From: Diplodia intermedia
Taxonomy: Eukaryota > Ascomycota > Dothideomycetes > Botryosphaeriales > Botryosphaeriaceae
Length of the DNA: 64,000 nt
Reading direction: 5' to 3'
Assembly (NCBI GenBank): GCA_021495925.1
Contig: JAKEKT010000034.1
Span: 186,001-250,000 of the forward strand
In this document: one piece after another, positions 23,318 to 35,351 of the stretch
Layout: each line of letters begins with the position of its first letter
How positions within the stretch are numbered: the stretch's first letter is position 1
The notes under the pieces: generated by a model
The model's database searches: none
The model's input: only the letters and a program-made list of their open reading frames with translations
What the model was told of the DNA's origin: nothing
Translations under genes and position numbers: made by a program

Positions 23318-24649
23318 TCAAAGTTCATCATCATCGTCCGTTGTTGTCTCGTCATCATCTTGTACCGCCCTTGCCGGCGCTCTCTTGACAGCCTCGTTCC
23401 TCGCAAAAGGCAGTTCCCTGCGTGGTGGCGGCGCCTCGGGGCTTTTCTGGCGCTGCGAGCTCTGGTTCTGTGGTGCTGTCTCAAGTGCTTTGCCTTCCGA
23501 GCCTAGAGCACTTTTAGCCGGGCGGGAGGCGGGTATTGCGTCGAGGTCGTCGTCATCTTCGTCTTCAGTCGTATCGAGGTCAGACGTCTCCGGGGTGGCA
23601 GGTTCCGCGATCTCCTCCTCCCTTTCCAACTTGGCTTCGGCGTCGTCATCGTCCACGTCCATGCGTGAAGCTTTACCATCGAGCTCTGACTCGGACTCTG
23701 TGACAGGCGTTTTCACGGATGCTTTGCGCTTCGAGGTCCGGGAGGGCCCGGCCTTGCGGGGCCGTGTATCCCTCCTCGCAGTGCCCCTGGCTTGCTTGAC
23801 CGCGGCCGCTGTTCCGCCGTTAGCTCTATTTCCAAATCGGAGAGGCCGGGGGCGGCGCACCTGCGGCAGGATCCACCTTTGCGCCTGCGAGCAGCCGCTG
23901 TTGGTCCCGGATCTTGAGCTTCTTTGCATTCAGAAGGTCCCGGAACTTAGCGAGGAGCGCGTTCTCATGGTCGTGCTTGGATTGGATCAATTCGTCGAGC
24001 TGGGATTTGAGTTTGGTGATTGTGACCTGCTGCGCCTCGTACCTGTTCCGGAGATCGCAAGCCTCGTCGCGAGCGGCGGAAGCGGTCTCGACGGCGATCG
24101 CAGTCCATTCGAAGAATTCAATCTCCGTGTCGCGATCCTCCGCCAGTGGGATCACCCCCAGCCGTTGCTGCGGACGAGCGTCAGGCGATGTAAACAAATG
24201 ACGTCAACCCCCCTACTCACCGTGATACCCTGGATATTCTTCCGCACAGTGAGGTTCAACCGCTGATCGCTCACAGACGCGACGATCTCCACGTTCTCCA
24301 GCACCTTCGCGTCATCCCCGTCCACCGGTCTTCGCAGGAGCGTGCTACGCAGTATTGATTCCCACTCATGATCGTCGCCCGCTTTGGTCTTGCGGTCACG
24401 AAAATTCCGGATTTGAGCCTCGCGAACTGTGCATATCCGGGCCAGGTCGTCAGCGTGAAACGCGCGCAGACGTCAGACGCGTGTGATGCGCTGCTTACCT
24501 GAAGCTGCGAAGACGTTCTCGCCCTCGGTGCCCACGAGCTTGACGTCGAGCGGCTCGGAACCGGCGGATTCCACGGCGAGCAGTGCGTAAGCGGGAGTGG
24601 CTTCATCCACATCGGTCCTTCGCACTCGCAAGATCTGCTTCGCCGCCAT
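23318..24649 (-). CDS. XRCC4/Lif1-like DNA ligase IV cofactor
   Basis: Exons (minus) 24649-24499, 24426-24221, 24167-23861 and 23808-23318 join in frame to 384 residues. The N-terminal part matches the XRCC4 head fold (ILRVRRTDVDEATPAYALLAV, PLDVKLVGTEGENVF, EWESILRSTLL, VASVSDQRLNLTVRKNIQGIT, VIPLAEDRDTEIEFFEWT), followed by a long coiled coil at about 145-200 (RNRYEAQQVTITKLKSQLDE, KKLKIRDQQRLLAGAK). The last 150 residues are disordered, first basic (RPRKAGPSRTSKRKAS, a likely nuclear signal), then strongly acidic. XRCC4/Lif1 dimers hold and activate DNA ligase IV in non-homologous end joining. The third intron is 52 nt with a perfect CTAAC 12 nt before its acceptor. The gene shares a 758-bp head-to-head region with byr4. 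Confidence 0.85.
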
Positions 24650-25407
24650 GGCGTACGGGTGTGGGATAGAGTAGAGCGAGGCGAGCGAGGCGCACGGTAA
24701 CGACGTCGACAAAAATTTCTTGTGTTGGGATGTGTAGTCTTATGAAACTGGAGCGGTTCGAGCCAGGCGAGGGTCGGAGGGCGACGGTGCCTGGAGGATC
24801 CCTGCGGGCGTTGGTGTTGGCGGCCTGCTGCCTGTCTGCGGCCTTTCCTGCGGCCAGAAGCAACGGCGCACGGCCGCCAGGCACGGAAGCGTGGGGTTGT
24901 GAGGTCGGCGGCACGCGTTGCCATACGAGAGATGTGCGTCCGTGTGCCCGCGTCCACAGGCCGGCTGCGGAAGCGACGCGCCCATTGCGGCGCGCCCGGC
25001 CGAGGCGAGCTGGCGCAGGCTGTGCAAGTGCGCGCCTCGCAACGCGCTCGATGGCCGCGAGCTACAACAAACAGCGCGCCAGGCACAGACACCGCGGCGT
25101 AGGGCCGCGGCGTCCGCATGCACCTCAGCAGCGGGCCGGATTCGTGATCGCCGGTGCCTGGCCCGGGCGTGTTGACGGAGTGGAGCCCTGGGCAAACGAC
25201 GACAGGCGAGCCGGTTGGGCGCGCAGCCTGACTGACGGCGAGGCTTTGCTTGCACAGGTGAGCCCCAGCTGCGCGCGCACCAGGGTCTCGCGCCAAGGTG
25301 GCCCGCGCGTGTCCTGTATTGTAACGCCCGACCTGCCACCGCAGACGATCGCAGCACCTCCAACCTCAATCCTCCACCCTTCCGGGCTGCGCGCCCCCGA
25401 CCCAAGC
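24650..25407. promoter_or_regulatory. Divergent promoter region, XRCC4-like / byr4
   Basis: 758 bp between the two start codons, G+C-rich. An open frame in phase with byr4 runs through all of it on the plus strand, but its Arg/Ala/Pro-rich content and its overlap with frames on the minus strand argue that it is not translated. No TATA-like box was found. Confidence 0.5.
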
Positions 25408-28101
25408 ATGGCCTCGCTCCACCGAGGCAGCTTCCACGAGCGCGCCGTCCACATGTCGCCTCACATCGAAAACTGGGACGACGACGACGACTTCCACGGC
25501 GACCTGTTCGCGCAGAGCGCTTCGTCGCACGCCAACCTCTCGCGCTCGTCGCGCGCCCCGTCGCTGCGCTCCGAGTCAGCCGCCGGCGAGGAGGACTGGC
25601 AGGTCCTGCTTTCCCCCAACGACGAGTCCTCGACTAAAGATGCCATCTCGTCTGCCAAACATGCCGGAATCCCCATTCCCACCTCTGTGCCGTCCTCGGC
25701 TCTTCTCGGTGGCACCATTAAGCGTCTGGGAAAGAAGCCATCCCGGCAGAAGATCCACCAAGATGATGACTGGGCCGACGACCTCGAGTTGCCCGGTCCA
25801 AGCTCGGGCACCCTGAAATTAAAGACTCCCCAGCGCCCCCAAACGCCTCCCCAAGACGACGATGACTTCGAAGACTGGGCTGAAGGTGGTTCCCTTGGCA
25901 TCCGGTTTGGCGGCACCCGACGCGACACACGCACCCGCGGCTCTTCTGTGTCTGCTGCCATGAGCCCCAGCATGGGCAGTTGCATGACCCTCGAGAGTGA
26001 GGACGACGACTTCGGTGGCCTGGTGCTTCCCAAAGAACCCATCGACTTCAATGCCGTGCTGCGGAAGCGCAGGGACGTTGAGACCGACGACGAAAAGACT
26101 CCCCAACCCGAGCCGCGCCCTCCGCAGGAAGGCACCACCGACCCCGAGCAGCAGGAAGAGCATGAGAAGGTTGCCGACGCCGCTGCGCCGCTTCCCGTTG
26201 AAGAAGCTGCCCCCCAGTCCGATAACGAGGCCGTGAACGAGGCCGTGCCCGAGGCCCAAGACCAACCCCCAGCTGAGCCGGAGCCACAACCTGCGCCGCA
26301 CCCAGCGCTACCGTTGCCACCTGCGACCCTGAAGTCGGTTCCCGAGGACGACGACTTCTTCGATGACCTGGACATGGGATCTGGAGACATTTTGGATCCC
26401 GCCAAACTGACCGTCAACCGCAACGTCAAGGTCAATTCAAACAAGCCGCCGCCCACACCTAACGTCCGCGCCACCACGACTCTGACCTTCACTGACAAAC
26501 CGTCCGTGTCGTCTACCTCTCGCATCCCCAGGCCAATGGCTCCTGTGGCACCTCGATCCCGGCTTGACCCCGTCTACGAGTCGGGTGCGTTCTATCCAAA
26601 CCGCCACAGCCGCATAGGCCCCACCACAACCAGTGCCCAGCTACTGAGGGCCAAGCGCTCTGCTCCAGTGCTTCGCAGTGACTACAAACCAAGCAGCAAG
26701 CAGCCGACCAAGCCCTTTCTACCTGCTGGCATATCAAACAGGCAGTCGCAGCACATTGCCACCAAGTCCTCCATGGGTCAGCTTCGTCGCGACTCTGATC
26801 CCCGCGCCCTTTCGCCTACCCCCCGAACATATTCTCGGCTCTCGCGTCAGGCGGAGACACCCAGTCGGGCCGGAAACAGGAAGGACATCGCTCCTGCTTC
26901 GCTTGTTCGAGAGGCTGCAACGAAGCGCATGTTCACGAAGCCTGCACGCAAGCGCAATTTCGGGGACGGCTCCGAGCTTGATGCATTCGATGATCTGCCG
27001 ACTTCTTCCACGAAGGAGAACAAATACGTCAAGCTGCCTTCGAACCGTGCGCCATCCAAGATGATCCGACAAGTCAGCCACAGCAAGCTGCCAATCACCT
27101 CTGAGACCCCTCAGCCTCCGACGCCGAAGAAGACGCTGCGGCGCGAGAACACACCCAGCTTCGCACGTGACACTGCGTCAAGTCGGATAGCCAGGGAGGA
27201 ACGTTTAGGTGGGCCCAAACAACGACCGGACTCCGGGCCATTGATGCCGATCAACACTAACTGGAAACCTCAAGTCGCCGCCCGCAACCCTCCAACCAGC
27301 CCGCAAGCCAACAGAAAGAGGGCAGTGGGGCAGAAGCCCTACCTGATCAAGCAGATGAACACGCCCACAGTCAAGAGTATGTAGACAGCCTCGGGACTCG
27401 CTATAGACACAGCAGCTGACAGCCATATAGACGAGAAGGGCATGACGTACAACCCTGTTCTCCATCGCTGGGAGGGCAACGAAGGCGCACTTAATCGGTT
27501 TTCCTCGCCTGTGCAGGAGATCAAACGTCCGCGCATTGCCTCTAACCACTCATACTCGTACTCTCAGCCCCAAGCGCCTCCTACTCATCATCAGCACACG
27601 CGTTCAACTCCATCATTCCCGACACCTGCCCCTGCCCCGAACGCAAGCTCGCCACCGCGGCCAGCTCTTATCTCGCACATCTCGTCTTCTCGTGGCGTTC
27701 AGATCGAGAAAGGCATGGTCTTCGACCCTCGCAAGATGTGCTGGCTCAAGCTCGACCCGCGTCACACGGGCCCACTATCTCCTGCAGCTTCTATCGGGGA
27801 TGAATCGGATCCCTTTGCCGACATCGAGGACCTCAAGGATGACATCGAGGTCGGTGCTGGTGCTGGCGGATACTTCTCTATTCAAGGAGGCCCCAGTGTT
27901 GCACAAACCCCCATGGAGACGTTCGTATCCGAGGAATTCGACCTTGGACCAGGCTTCATCCGACGTCAACGGGACGAGGAAGAGGTGTGGCGAAGGAGAG
28001 TCGAAGGCTGGGTCGGCGAGAGACGAGAATTCCTCGGCGACGACTGGCGATGGGCAATCAGGGACTTGTCCATCGAGATGGCCGAGCATCTCCCGAGGTA
28101 G
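25408..28101 (+). CDS. byr4: Byr4-type cytokinesis regulator (two-component GAP subunit)
   Basis: Exons 25408-27376 and 27431-28101 join in frame to 879 residues. The recognisable features are the start of the conserved region (ENWDDDDDFHGDL, then DDWADDLELPG and DDFEDWAEG repeats of Asp/Trp), the block DDDFGGLVLPKEPIDFNAVLRKR, and the C-terminal core (MTYNPVLHRWEGNE, GMVFDPRKMCWLKL, FDLGPGFIRRQRDEEEVWRR, WRWAIRDLS). Byr4 (Bfa1 in budding yeast) binds the Cdc16/Bub2 GAP and the Spg1/Tem1 GTPase at spindle pole bodies and holds back septation until mitosis is finished. The central region is Pro/Glu-rich and disordered, with many Ser/Thr-Pro sites. The ATG at 25408 starts immediately before the conserved acidic block. 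The 54-nt intron ends in CATATAG. Confidence 0.92.
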
Positions 28102-30384
28102 ATGCATCGCGCTGCCATGTCCGACCTTGACCATCTTCACTTCTTGATGACCACGTCGGCCCATGAATACACACTGCCACGTGGCATCATCCTGACCGGG
28201 TCTCACGGCCGTCTCACGGCTAAAGAGAAGAAAAAGAAACCATGGTATCTGGGGATTCACTTTATGTGTTCCCCGGTGGCGTTATTGGATTCCTGCTTTT
28301 TTCGTCTTAGTTTGCTTTCCTGTTCGAGTGCCACGAGTTCCCTTTTCGAGTTACGAATCTCGTTTCAGTTCTGGGATGGGATTTGGGAAAGGGGTTCTTT
28401 TTTCTTTTTCATCAAGGGAGGTGCGAGGGAAAAAAGGGACTTGAATCCCCGGAACTTTAACGACCTGTTCACGACCGCGATACACCCTATACAAAGCCTT
28501 AACGACCGGACACGACTTTGCGAGAACTTTATGATGATCATGGGAGAATTTCTGGGTTTTTTTCGCTTTTGTTCTTTTTCCGTCTGATTTGGATTTTTCT
28601 GCTCCGCGCTGCTTTCTTGCCTCTTTCTCTCGGGGCCGAGTCGATTTTGATTACTTCATTTCGTCGTACTCGAGTATAATGGCGGAGGGCCGAATTGTGT
28701 GTTACTAAGATTTTTCGGGTGCATGCCTCAAAGGGGTAGGGTGAAGCTGGAGAGAGTCGAGGCGAGGGATGGGTGGCCTTGGGTGGCGGAGCATGGCATG
28801 ACACGACATCACCGCAATTGGATGGGCCGACGTTTCAGGCCGGGTAGAGTTGCATTGGGACGGGTGAAGAGAGAAGGGCATCAGACGAGGATTTGCATCG
28901 TTATCTGCTTTGACGATTTCCCATTTGAATTGTTCGCGGATGGAGACACGGAAGAGCATATCTATTTTCCCCTGCATCTTGCTACTTTTTTTTTTTTTGG
29001 TCCTTTCTTCTCCTTCTTGCTGGGTCACTGCTCGATATACCTCTAGGCTATTATATTAACTTGATTTTCGCTTCTCATAATGTCTTTTCGAAGATTTGGT
29101 AGGACACGCTTTCCTTCGAGACTGTCGATACTTCTTCCCTCGACGATCATCGGTAAAGAATCCTTCGCGCACGTCATCAGCTCGACGTCGAGCTTCTACC
29201 GACTTTTTTTTTCGAGTTCCAGACCCCAGGATTCGGGGGATTGCCACATGGTCCCTTCTCTCACTGATCGTCGGGGGAGATTGACGGGAATAGCTTGGAG
29301 GGAAGCTAAACCGATTGCCTCCCCAGCCACCACCATCATGCGGCGACGCCTTACCACGTTCGATCCGCCAAAACCACTAACTATATGTATCAGGAGTCAG
29401 GACCCTTTTTTCGACCGCCACTAGCCGGGCCCACGTTGCCGTAGAAACCACCACTTGTTTACGCCGCCGTTTCTTCTTTCTCGTGTGCCCCCATTCAGCC
29501 GAGGAGGGTCTCTTAGTCGGGCATCAACCATTCCGGGCGTCCCGGGGCTGGCCACGGACCATGCGCTAGACCGAGTCGCTGTACGATACGTATGCAGGGC
29601 AGATCTCTTATCGGGTATGAAGCCGGGGACTTCTTTTTATCTCTGGGAGGGTGGGTACGGATAGGTGGCGATTCTTGCTCGGGGGGTTTTAGTGGCATGG
29701 CAACGGCGCGCAGGGGAGGGAGACGGCGGTTTCAGTTGGTTTGCCGGCGGATTTTTTTTCTAAGGCTGTTTGTATGAATGCTGGCGGCGGTGGTCATTGC
29801 TTTTGGCGTCGCTTTTTAGTGTGTTCCTACTTACATACTTACTCTCAAACTTTTCTTTACTCGGGGAAAAGCCGGGGGTGGGGTGGTGGTTTGGAGCTTT
29901 TTTTTTTTTTTCGGCAGAACATGCCAACTCGTTTCGCAGATGTTTCTGGCTGTAACGATGGGGGGCTTTGCGGGTTCTCTCATTGGCGGTCGCTGAGAGG
30001 GGGGGGCTTGCTTTCTGGAACGGACGAACGAACGAATGGACGGATGGGGGCGGGCTTGTCATTATCTGCATGAGTGACGATGAATATGGCGGGGTGCAGC
30101 AGCAGCAGCACCAGCAGCACCAGCACATCTCCACGTCGACGCACGTCAAGTCGGGGGATCGCCCAGGATCGGCCTTCCCCTGCAGGACGGTCGCTCGCCC
30201 TTTCTCTGATCGCTCGCTCTCTTCCCCCCACTTTCCCTCCTTTGTCTAGTTAGTGCGGGTGGTGGCATGATGACATGACACGCGCGCGTCGTTGGGCGGA
30301 GGGAGCGGAGGGGAGGGATTTGCCGTCTTTTCTGGCATTTCTCCTCCCCCACGTGGCAGCGGTGGGTGGGATGCGGATATGCAT

Positions 30385-30386
<2 letters not shown>

Positions 30387-30416
<30 letters not shown>
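30387..30416. repeat. (GTC)10 trinucleotide repeat
   Basis: Ten uninterrupted GTC units outside any supported gene. Confidence 0.85.
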
Positions 30417-30417
<1 letters not shown>

Positions 30418-30480
30418 GCACGTGTGATTGGACGCCCGCGGCTGGGAGCAAATCGACGGTCGACACACCTTCCTCGTGCG

Positions 30481-30510
30481 GGTCGGTCGGGTCGGTCGGT
30501 CGGTCGGTCG
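30481..30510. repeat. (GGTC)n microsatellite
   Basis: GGTC units with one GGGTC interruption. The same unit recurs at 49370-49387 upstream of spt4. Confidence 0.8.
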
Positions 30511-32064
30511 CCCTCCCTGTGTCTCGTGATCGCGCGCCCAACGCGTTGTTCGTTTTGCGGGATTTTGGTAAGGCGAGGGAGGGACGTGGTGCCACTAGGT
30601 ACTGCTTGCGTTGGTGGGATGGTGGCCGGTATGTATCGTGGTCCCGTACGTATGAGGCTGCCTGGATGTCCCTGCTTTGCGGGGCGCGTGGTGTTGTTCG
30701 GGGGGACGCAAGGATGGGGGATCATGGGTGAGCCTTTTTTTTTTTTTTGGTCAGGTCGTGCTTTAGGCTTTGGGTTGCGTGTTGCGATGCCGACTGGCAG
30801 CGGTCGCCATACTCTATGGTAATGCGGAGTTCCTGTCTGCGCTCCATGTCCTGATCGGTTTCACTGGCAAGTCACTGAACGAGTCTTCTCTGACTTTTTG
30901 ACACAGCAGATGGCTGGAGGAATGTGTCTCTCGATGCCCGATGAGATGCGTTGGGTTTGATCTGCGTTTGTAGTCAAACCCCATGTCTTGGTGTTTTGTA
31001 TTGCTTCACCTGTCACCTGCTTGACCGCGCACTTGCTTCATTTGCCTACTTAAGCAAACAACGTTTCTTGGAAGCCACATTCGACGAGGGTAAATTATGT
31101 ACTACGCTTTGGTAGAATGCTCTATTGTTGCCATTCAATGTCCCGTTCGACTGCGGCCGCCTTTTCCCTTGTGTGGGGACGGCTTCTCCGAGACCTAAAT
31201 AATGTTAAACGGATTCAATCAAGCTTCTTCAGCATATTACAATACTGCACTTCATCATTTGCATGATCCGGTACTCAGCGCCATATAAGTTTGAGTATGA
31301 GTTCGGCCTTCATATATCAAAAGGAGGCCCGCCTCTGCAGTAAAAGCCTCAAAGGAAACACAGGAAACTACTGTCTTCCGGGAAGGTATTATCAGTTTAC
31401 GCCGTTTTGCACTAGTGTCGGGCGCAGCGTCTGATTTGACCTCCATAATCAAAGTCCGTTTCTTCGCGGTGAGGGTTTTTGGAGAAGAAGATGTTTGCCT
31501 TTCTATCCACGCTCATTTTGCTTCTCGGCGTATCCAAACCACCAACTCTGGGGCAGATCTCATGTGCATTGGCCCATCACGTTCCAAATAGTATCAAGTA
31601 GTCACAAGCTCCGCAAAAAAGCGTGCTGTTCGAGCCCATGACGCATGCGCTTCTCCGGTTGGAGCCGGTGGTTTAAAAGAACGTTTCCATCTTCTACCGC
31701 AGAACCTCTCTCTAACCAAGCTCTACCTGCCACGCACAGATGGGACTGAACCAAAGCACCGAAAAAAATGACTGGCTGTGAAGGCCGTTCCGGTGCATAG
31801 TACTTTGTGCTAAACCTCACTTATGGAGAGGCCGGCATAGACGAGAATGAGCGCTCTCAACAATGCTTCAGCTCAACCATTAGATGGCATGATGGCCTGC
31901 TACATCGATATTCGATTATGCTGTGCATCATCGTTTGCATTTGTGAGATTCTCTTCACCGTGAAAGTTCTTCGAGATCGAAATGTATAGTGTAGGATCCG
32001 AAGCGGGACGAGGACGAAGTCATAACTAATTCCATGGCGGCTCAAAGACCGTTGCACGGCGGGC

Positions 32065-32223
32065 GACAAAAGAAATTGGCTCTCCCGTAGATTTTGCATT
32101 GTATTTGTAGGTAAGATCTATTAAAGCTTACTTTTACGCCCGGACCTTGTATTCCACTACCCACATAAAGAGTAGTGGACCATCTCTACCAGACAGATAC
32201 GGGACGGGCCAATTTCTTTTGTC
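32065..32223. repeat. Inverted repeat pair, possible small transposon remnant
   Basis: Arms at 32065-32080 (read on minus) and 32208-32223 (plus) share 16 identical bases, GCCAATTTCTTTTGTC, and similarity continues outwards on both sides (TACGGGA before, CCCGC after, each with small gaps), so the related part is about 40 bp per arm. The interval of about 127 bp also contains an exact 8-bp hairpin (32153-32160 with 32172-32179). It could be a miniature inverted-repeat element or two copies of a short repeat in opposite directions. A third copy lies at 54535-54566. Confidence 0.6.
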
Positions 32224-32587
32224 GTAACCCGCAGCGGTTGCCCACATGACCGAATCGATAAACCCTGCGCGTGCAGATCCGCCTCGTAGTCAGACAGAAA
32301 GTAGTGCATCATCAGCGTGGATCGCATACCATCCTCCGATGCACCATCCATCATCGTTCTCCCTCAAAACAAGAAAGATCATCGTATATATCAAAGCCAA
32401 AAGCGCCACACCCAACCATCTCATCAACGCCACATCGAGGGGAGGGGAAAAAAAAAGATAAAAGGCATTCTTGACATGCATACCAGATCCCACATCCCCA
32501 GAACTTCCATCCGCCGCCAGGGGGGCCCCCCAAAAAAAAAAGAGCAAACAAAAGCAATCTACCATTTTACTTACTTACCTACTTACA

Positions 32588-34764
32588 TTACAGCCCCCAC
32601 CCCCCAACCACCCACCCCACCGTCGCCACGGCAACGACGACGCTCCTCACAACCACAACGCCCAGCCCCGCCACCAGCGACGCGCCGGCGTTGACGTAAT
32701 ACACGGCGCCCAGATAGCTGCACGTGACGGAGCCGTCCTCGTTGCCGTTGCGGTTGCCGTAGCTGCGCTCCAAGCCGCGACCTTTGACGGGGCAGGCGAA
32801 CTGGAAGCTGGCGGGGCAGCTCTGGATGAGGGAGTAGCAGAGGTCCTCGCAGGGGAGCACTTCTTTATAGGGGCCGGGCCGGACGAGCTCGTCGATGACG
32901 GCGTTGCGCGAGCTGTTGGCGTACGTGCGGTCCAGCAGCGTCGCGTTGCTCAGCGGGTCGCGCCCGTAGTCCGTGTCGGCCAGCCGCGTGCCGTTGGCGA
33001 ACGGCTGCGCGATGTTGCGCGGCTGCAGCCAGTCGTCGGGCGCCGAGAAGTCCTCGCACCGCGGTATCGTCACCGCGCACAGCCAGTTCTTGTAGTCGTG
33101 CGCGCAGTCGTCGCACGTCTTGGCCAGCGAGTACTGCGCCGTGTTGGTCGTGTTGCACGGTATCTGCTGCAGCGAGTAGTTGAAGTTCTGGTAGTGCTTC
33201 TCCGCGTACTGGTCGTACAGGTCGACGAGCTGCGTGAGGTTGTACCGGTTCGGGTTCGACGGTACCGCGTACGCCACCTCCTCGCAGAAGGTGAGGTTGA
33301 AGATGACCTGGCAGTTGCCGTCTTTTTTGCAAGAGCGTGAAAGTTAGCGACTGCACTCATCCGCGAAACATATTACTTACCGGCCTTTGTGGTGAAGTTC
33401 ACCGGCGCCCAGACCTGCCCACCGCCACCGACAACGCCAGACCCGGCAGCTGTCGAATTGCCGTACATGACTGGGAAGGCAAAATACGGCGTACTTCCGT
33501 TCAGGCCTTGGACATAGAACTGCTCCTTCGGCTTGTTCCCCAAGCCCCTGGTCGTCATGCCACTGATTTGGCTCGACGGTTCCTCGTTCCAAGCGTTTAG
33601 CAACCCACAGTACGACCTTTCCATGCCCTTGATGGCAGTCATATTGGTGCTGTAAGCGAAGAGCTGGAACGGATTTCCCGCCCGCATCCAACGTTCATAG
33701 TCGTCGTCGCCCGGGTTGGACAAGGTGAGATTGTCCGTGACAAAGAGCGCCGAGTTGGTATCCGTGTCGACGAGGTAGACGAAGGAGTTGGCGGATTTCG
33801 GTTCGTTGTACTGGTGGAAGGACGTGTCGATGGAAGCCGCAACCTGGAATTGCCAGTCACCGGTGAAACCGTCGGGCAGAGGCGAAGGAGCAGACACGCC
33901 AATGTACACGTTCGAAGTCGCGTTGACAGTAGCGCTCGCGAAGCCGCTGCTCAGGGTGTGCGTGCTCTGCAGGTTGCTCTCCGCATCCGGTCCAGGAGCC
34001 TTGTTCTTGTCGGAAGTTGAGATGTACAGCGTCAGCTGCGGCGGGGCTTCCTGCGTCGTCGTCCCGTTGATGTCCGGCTGATTGCACGTATTCATCGACA
34101 CGTAAACCTGCCTCGTCGTCGCCCTCTTCTTCAGCACAACGTTCCCGTCCTCGTCTTCGCCGACGTCCTCCTCACCACCCTCCCCCTCTCCATCCTCCTC
34201 TCCCTCCAACTCCCTCCTCTTCAGCTCCCTATCCATACTCTCCCTCGCCAACACCTTCCTCCCATTGATCTCCGGCAACCCGGGCGTCGTCTCCGAAAGG
34301 TTGCCCCAAACCGACGCGTTCTCAAACCGATAATGCAGCGTCTTCCCCGCCGCGATCAACTGCGTGCCGACCATATTATTCGTCAGCGTCGTGTACGACG
34401 CGCCGTCCTGCCTGCCGATGATATCCCTGATCACGCCCACGAACGCCGGTTCGTACTGCGCCTCCTCCTCCTCCTCGTCCACCACCACCTCCGCCTGCTG
34501 CTGCTCCACATCCCCTGCCCGGCCGGCGGCGTCCAGCTCCACGCCCATGAACCCCATGTCGTTGTTGCCGCCCCTCTCCGCTAATATCATGTGATTGTGG
34601 TCCGTCACCTCGCCCAACGACGAGTCCTCCGCGGCATGTGCGAGGTTCGCCGGGCTGAGCGAGAGGCACGCGAGCGCGACGAGGATGAACGCCGACAGCG
34701 ACGCTGTTGCCGGCCGCCGCGGCTGCGGCGGCGGCGGCGGCGATGTGAGATTGGGGCCGGTCAT
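32588..34764 (-). CDS. mid1: Mid1-type stretch-activated calcium channel subunit
   Basis: Exons (minus) 34764-33381 and 33321-32588 join in frame to 705 residues; the 59-nt intron has a CTAAC branch. The N-terminus has a cleavable-looking signal peptide (ATASLSAFILVALACLSLSP). The luminal part shows Mid1 family blocks: TLHYRFENASVWGNLS, RQVYVSMNTCNQP, YIGVSAPSP, WQFQVAASID. The Cys-rich C-terminal region holds CQVIFNLTFCEEVAYAVPSN, LVDLYDQYAEKHYQNF, CDDCAHDYKNWLCAVTIPRC, and VLPCEDLCYSLIQSCPASFQFACP. There are many N-glycosylation sites. The last 35 residues are hydrophobic (VNAGASLVAGLGVVVVRSVV) and could anchor the protein. Mid1 works with the Cch1 channel to let Ca2+ in at the plasma membrane. 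A long acidic insert (EGEEDGEGEGGEEDVGEDED) follows a dibasic stretch. The inner ATG at 34764 is preferred to 34830 because it gives a proper signal peptide. Confidence 0.92.
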
Positions 34765-35321
34765 CAAGGCTTTCTTTCCCTCTCTGTCTGTCGCCCCCCT
34801 CTGGAGCTCTCTCCTCCGCGGATTAACCACGAATGCTGTCGCACTTTCCTAGCCGAAATTCCCCCCTCGCGAAAGTTATGCCCACCGGCGGGATCAATTA
34901 ACGATTGTGGTAGGAGTATGCGCGGGGCGGAGGCGGCGGTGGCGGCGGTGGCGGCGGAGCGGCGCGACGGTGTGTTTGGTAGGGGACGGCGAGGACGAAT
35001 GTGAGCTGAGTTGCCCGTGTCGTAAAGTCGGTTAGGTAGATGAGGATGGTAGGCAAGGTCGTTGTCGTCGTCGGTTCTGCTTTCGTTTCGCCGGCGCAAA
35101 AGCTGGCTAGGTACAGCTGGGTATGTAGTATAGGTTCCTCCTCCCCGCCGGGGGGATGGGAATTGACCGTGCGGCGGGCGGGCGGGCGGCGTTATGTAGA
35201 TCGGAAGCGTTGTTGTTGCGCGTCCCGTCTCTCGGCTGGGGTAAGTATGCGCGCGCGCCGGGAGTTGGTGGGTTCCTCAATGTATGTACGTTTTTCTCCT
35301 CGGGATGATGGTTCTGGTATG

Positions 35322-35351
35322 TGAGAGAGAGAGAGTGTGTGTGTGTGTGTG
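35322..35351. repeat. (GA)n joined to (GT)n
   Basis: Seven GA units pass directly into nine GT units. Confidence 0.8.

Larger units (their letters stand above)
28102..32587. other. Long gene-free region
   Basis: About 4.5 kb between convergent byr4 and mid1. The first part (28200-30850) has many T homopolymers on the plus strand (28986-29000, 29207-29215, 29897-29911, 30728-30749) and microsatellites. The part from 30850 to 32300 leans to A+T and carries an inverted repeat. Open frames are short and overlap on both strands. Nothing coding is recognised. Confidence 0.5.

Noticed and set aside
24730..25407. N-terminal extension of byr4 in the same frame
   Set aside because: Content is unlike Byr4 and unlike the acidic start of the real protein; the conserved region begins right after the ATG at 25408.
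30387..30510. Clustered repeats considered as a CRISPR-like array
   Set aside because: Units are 3-4 bp and contiguous without spacers; ordinary eukaryotic microsatellites.
30246..30725. Minus-strand frames around the GTC and GGTC repeats
   Set aside because: The Asp or Arg runs are only translations of microsatellites.
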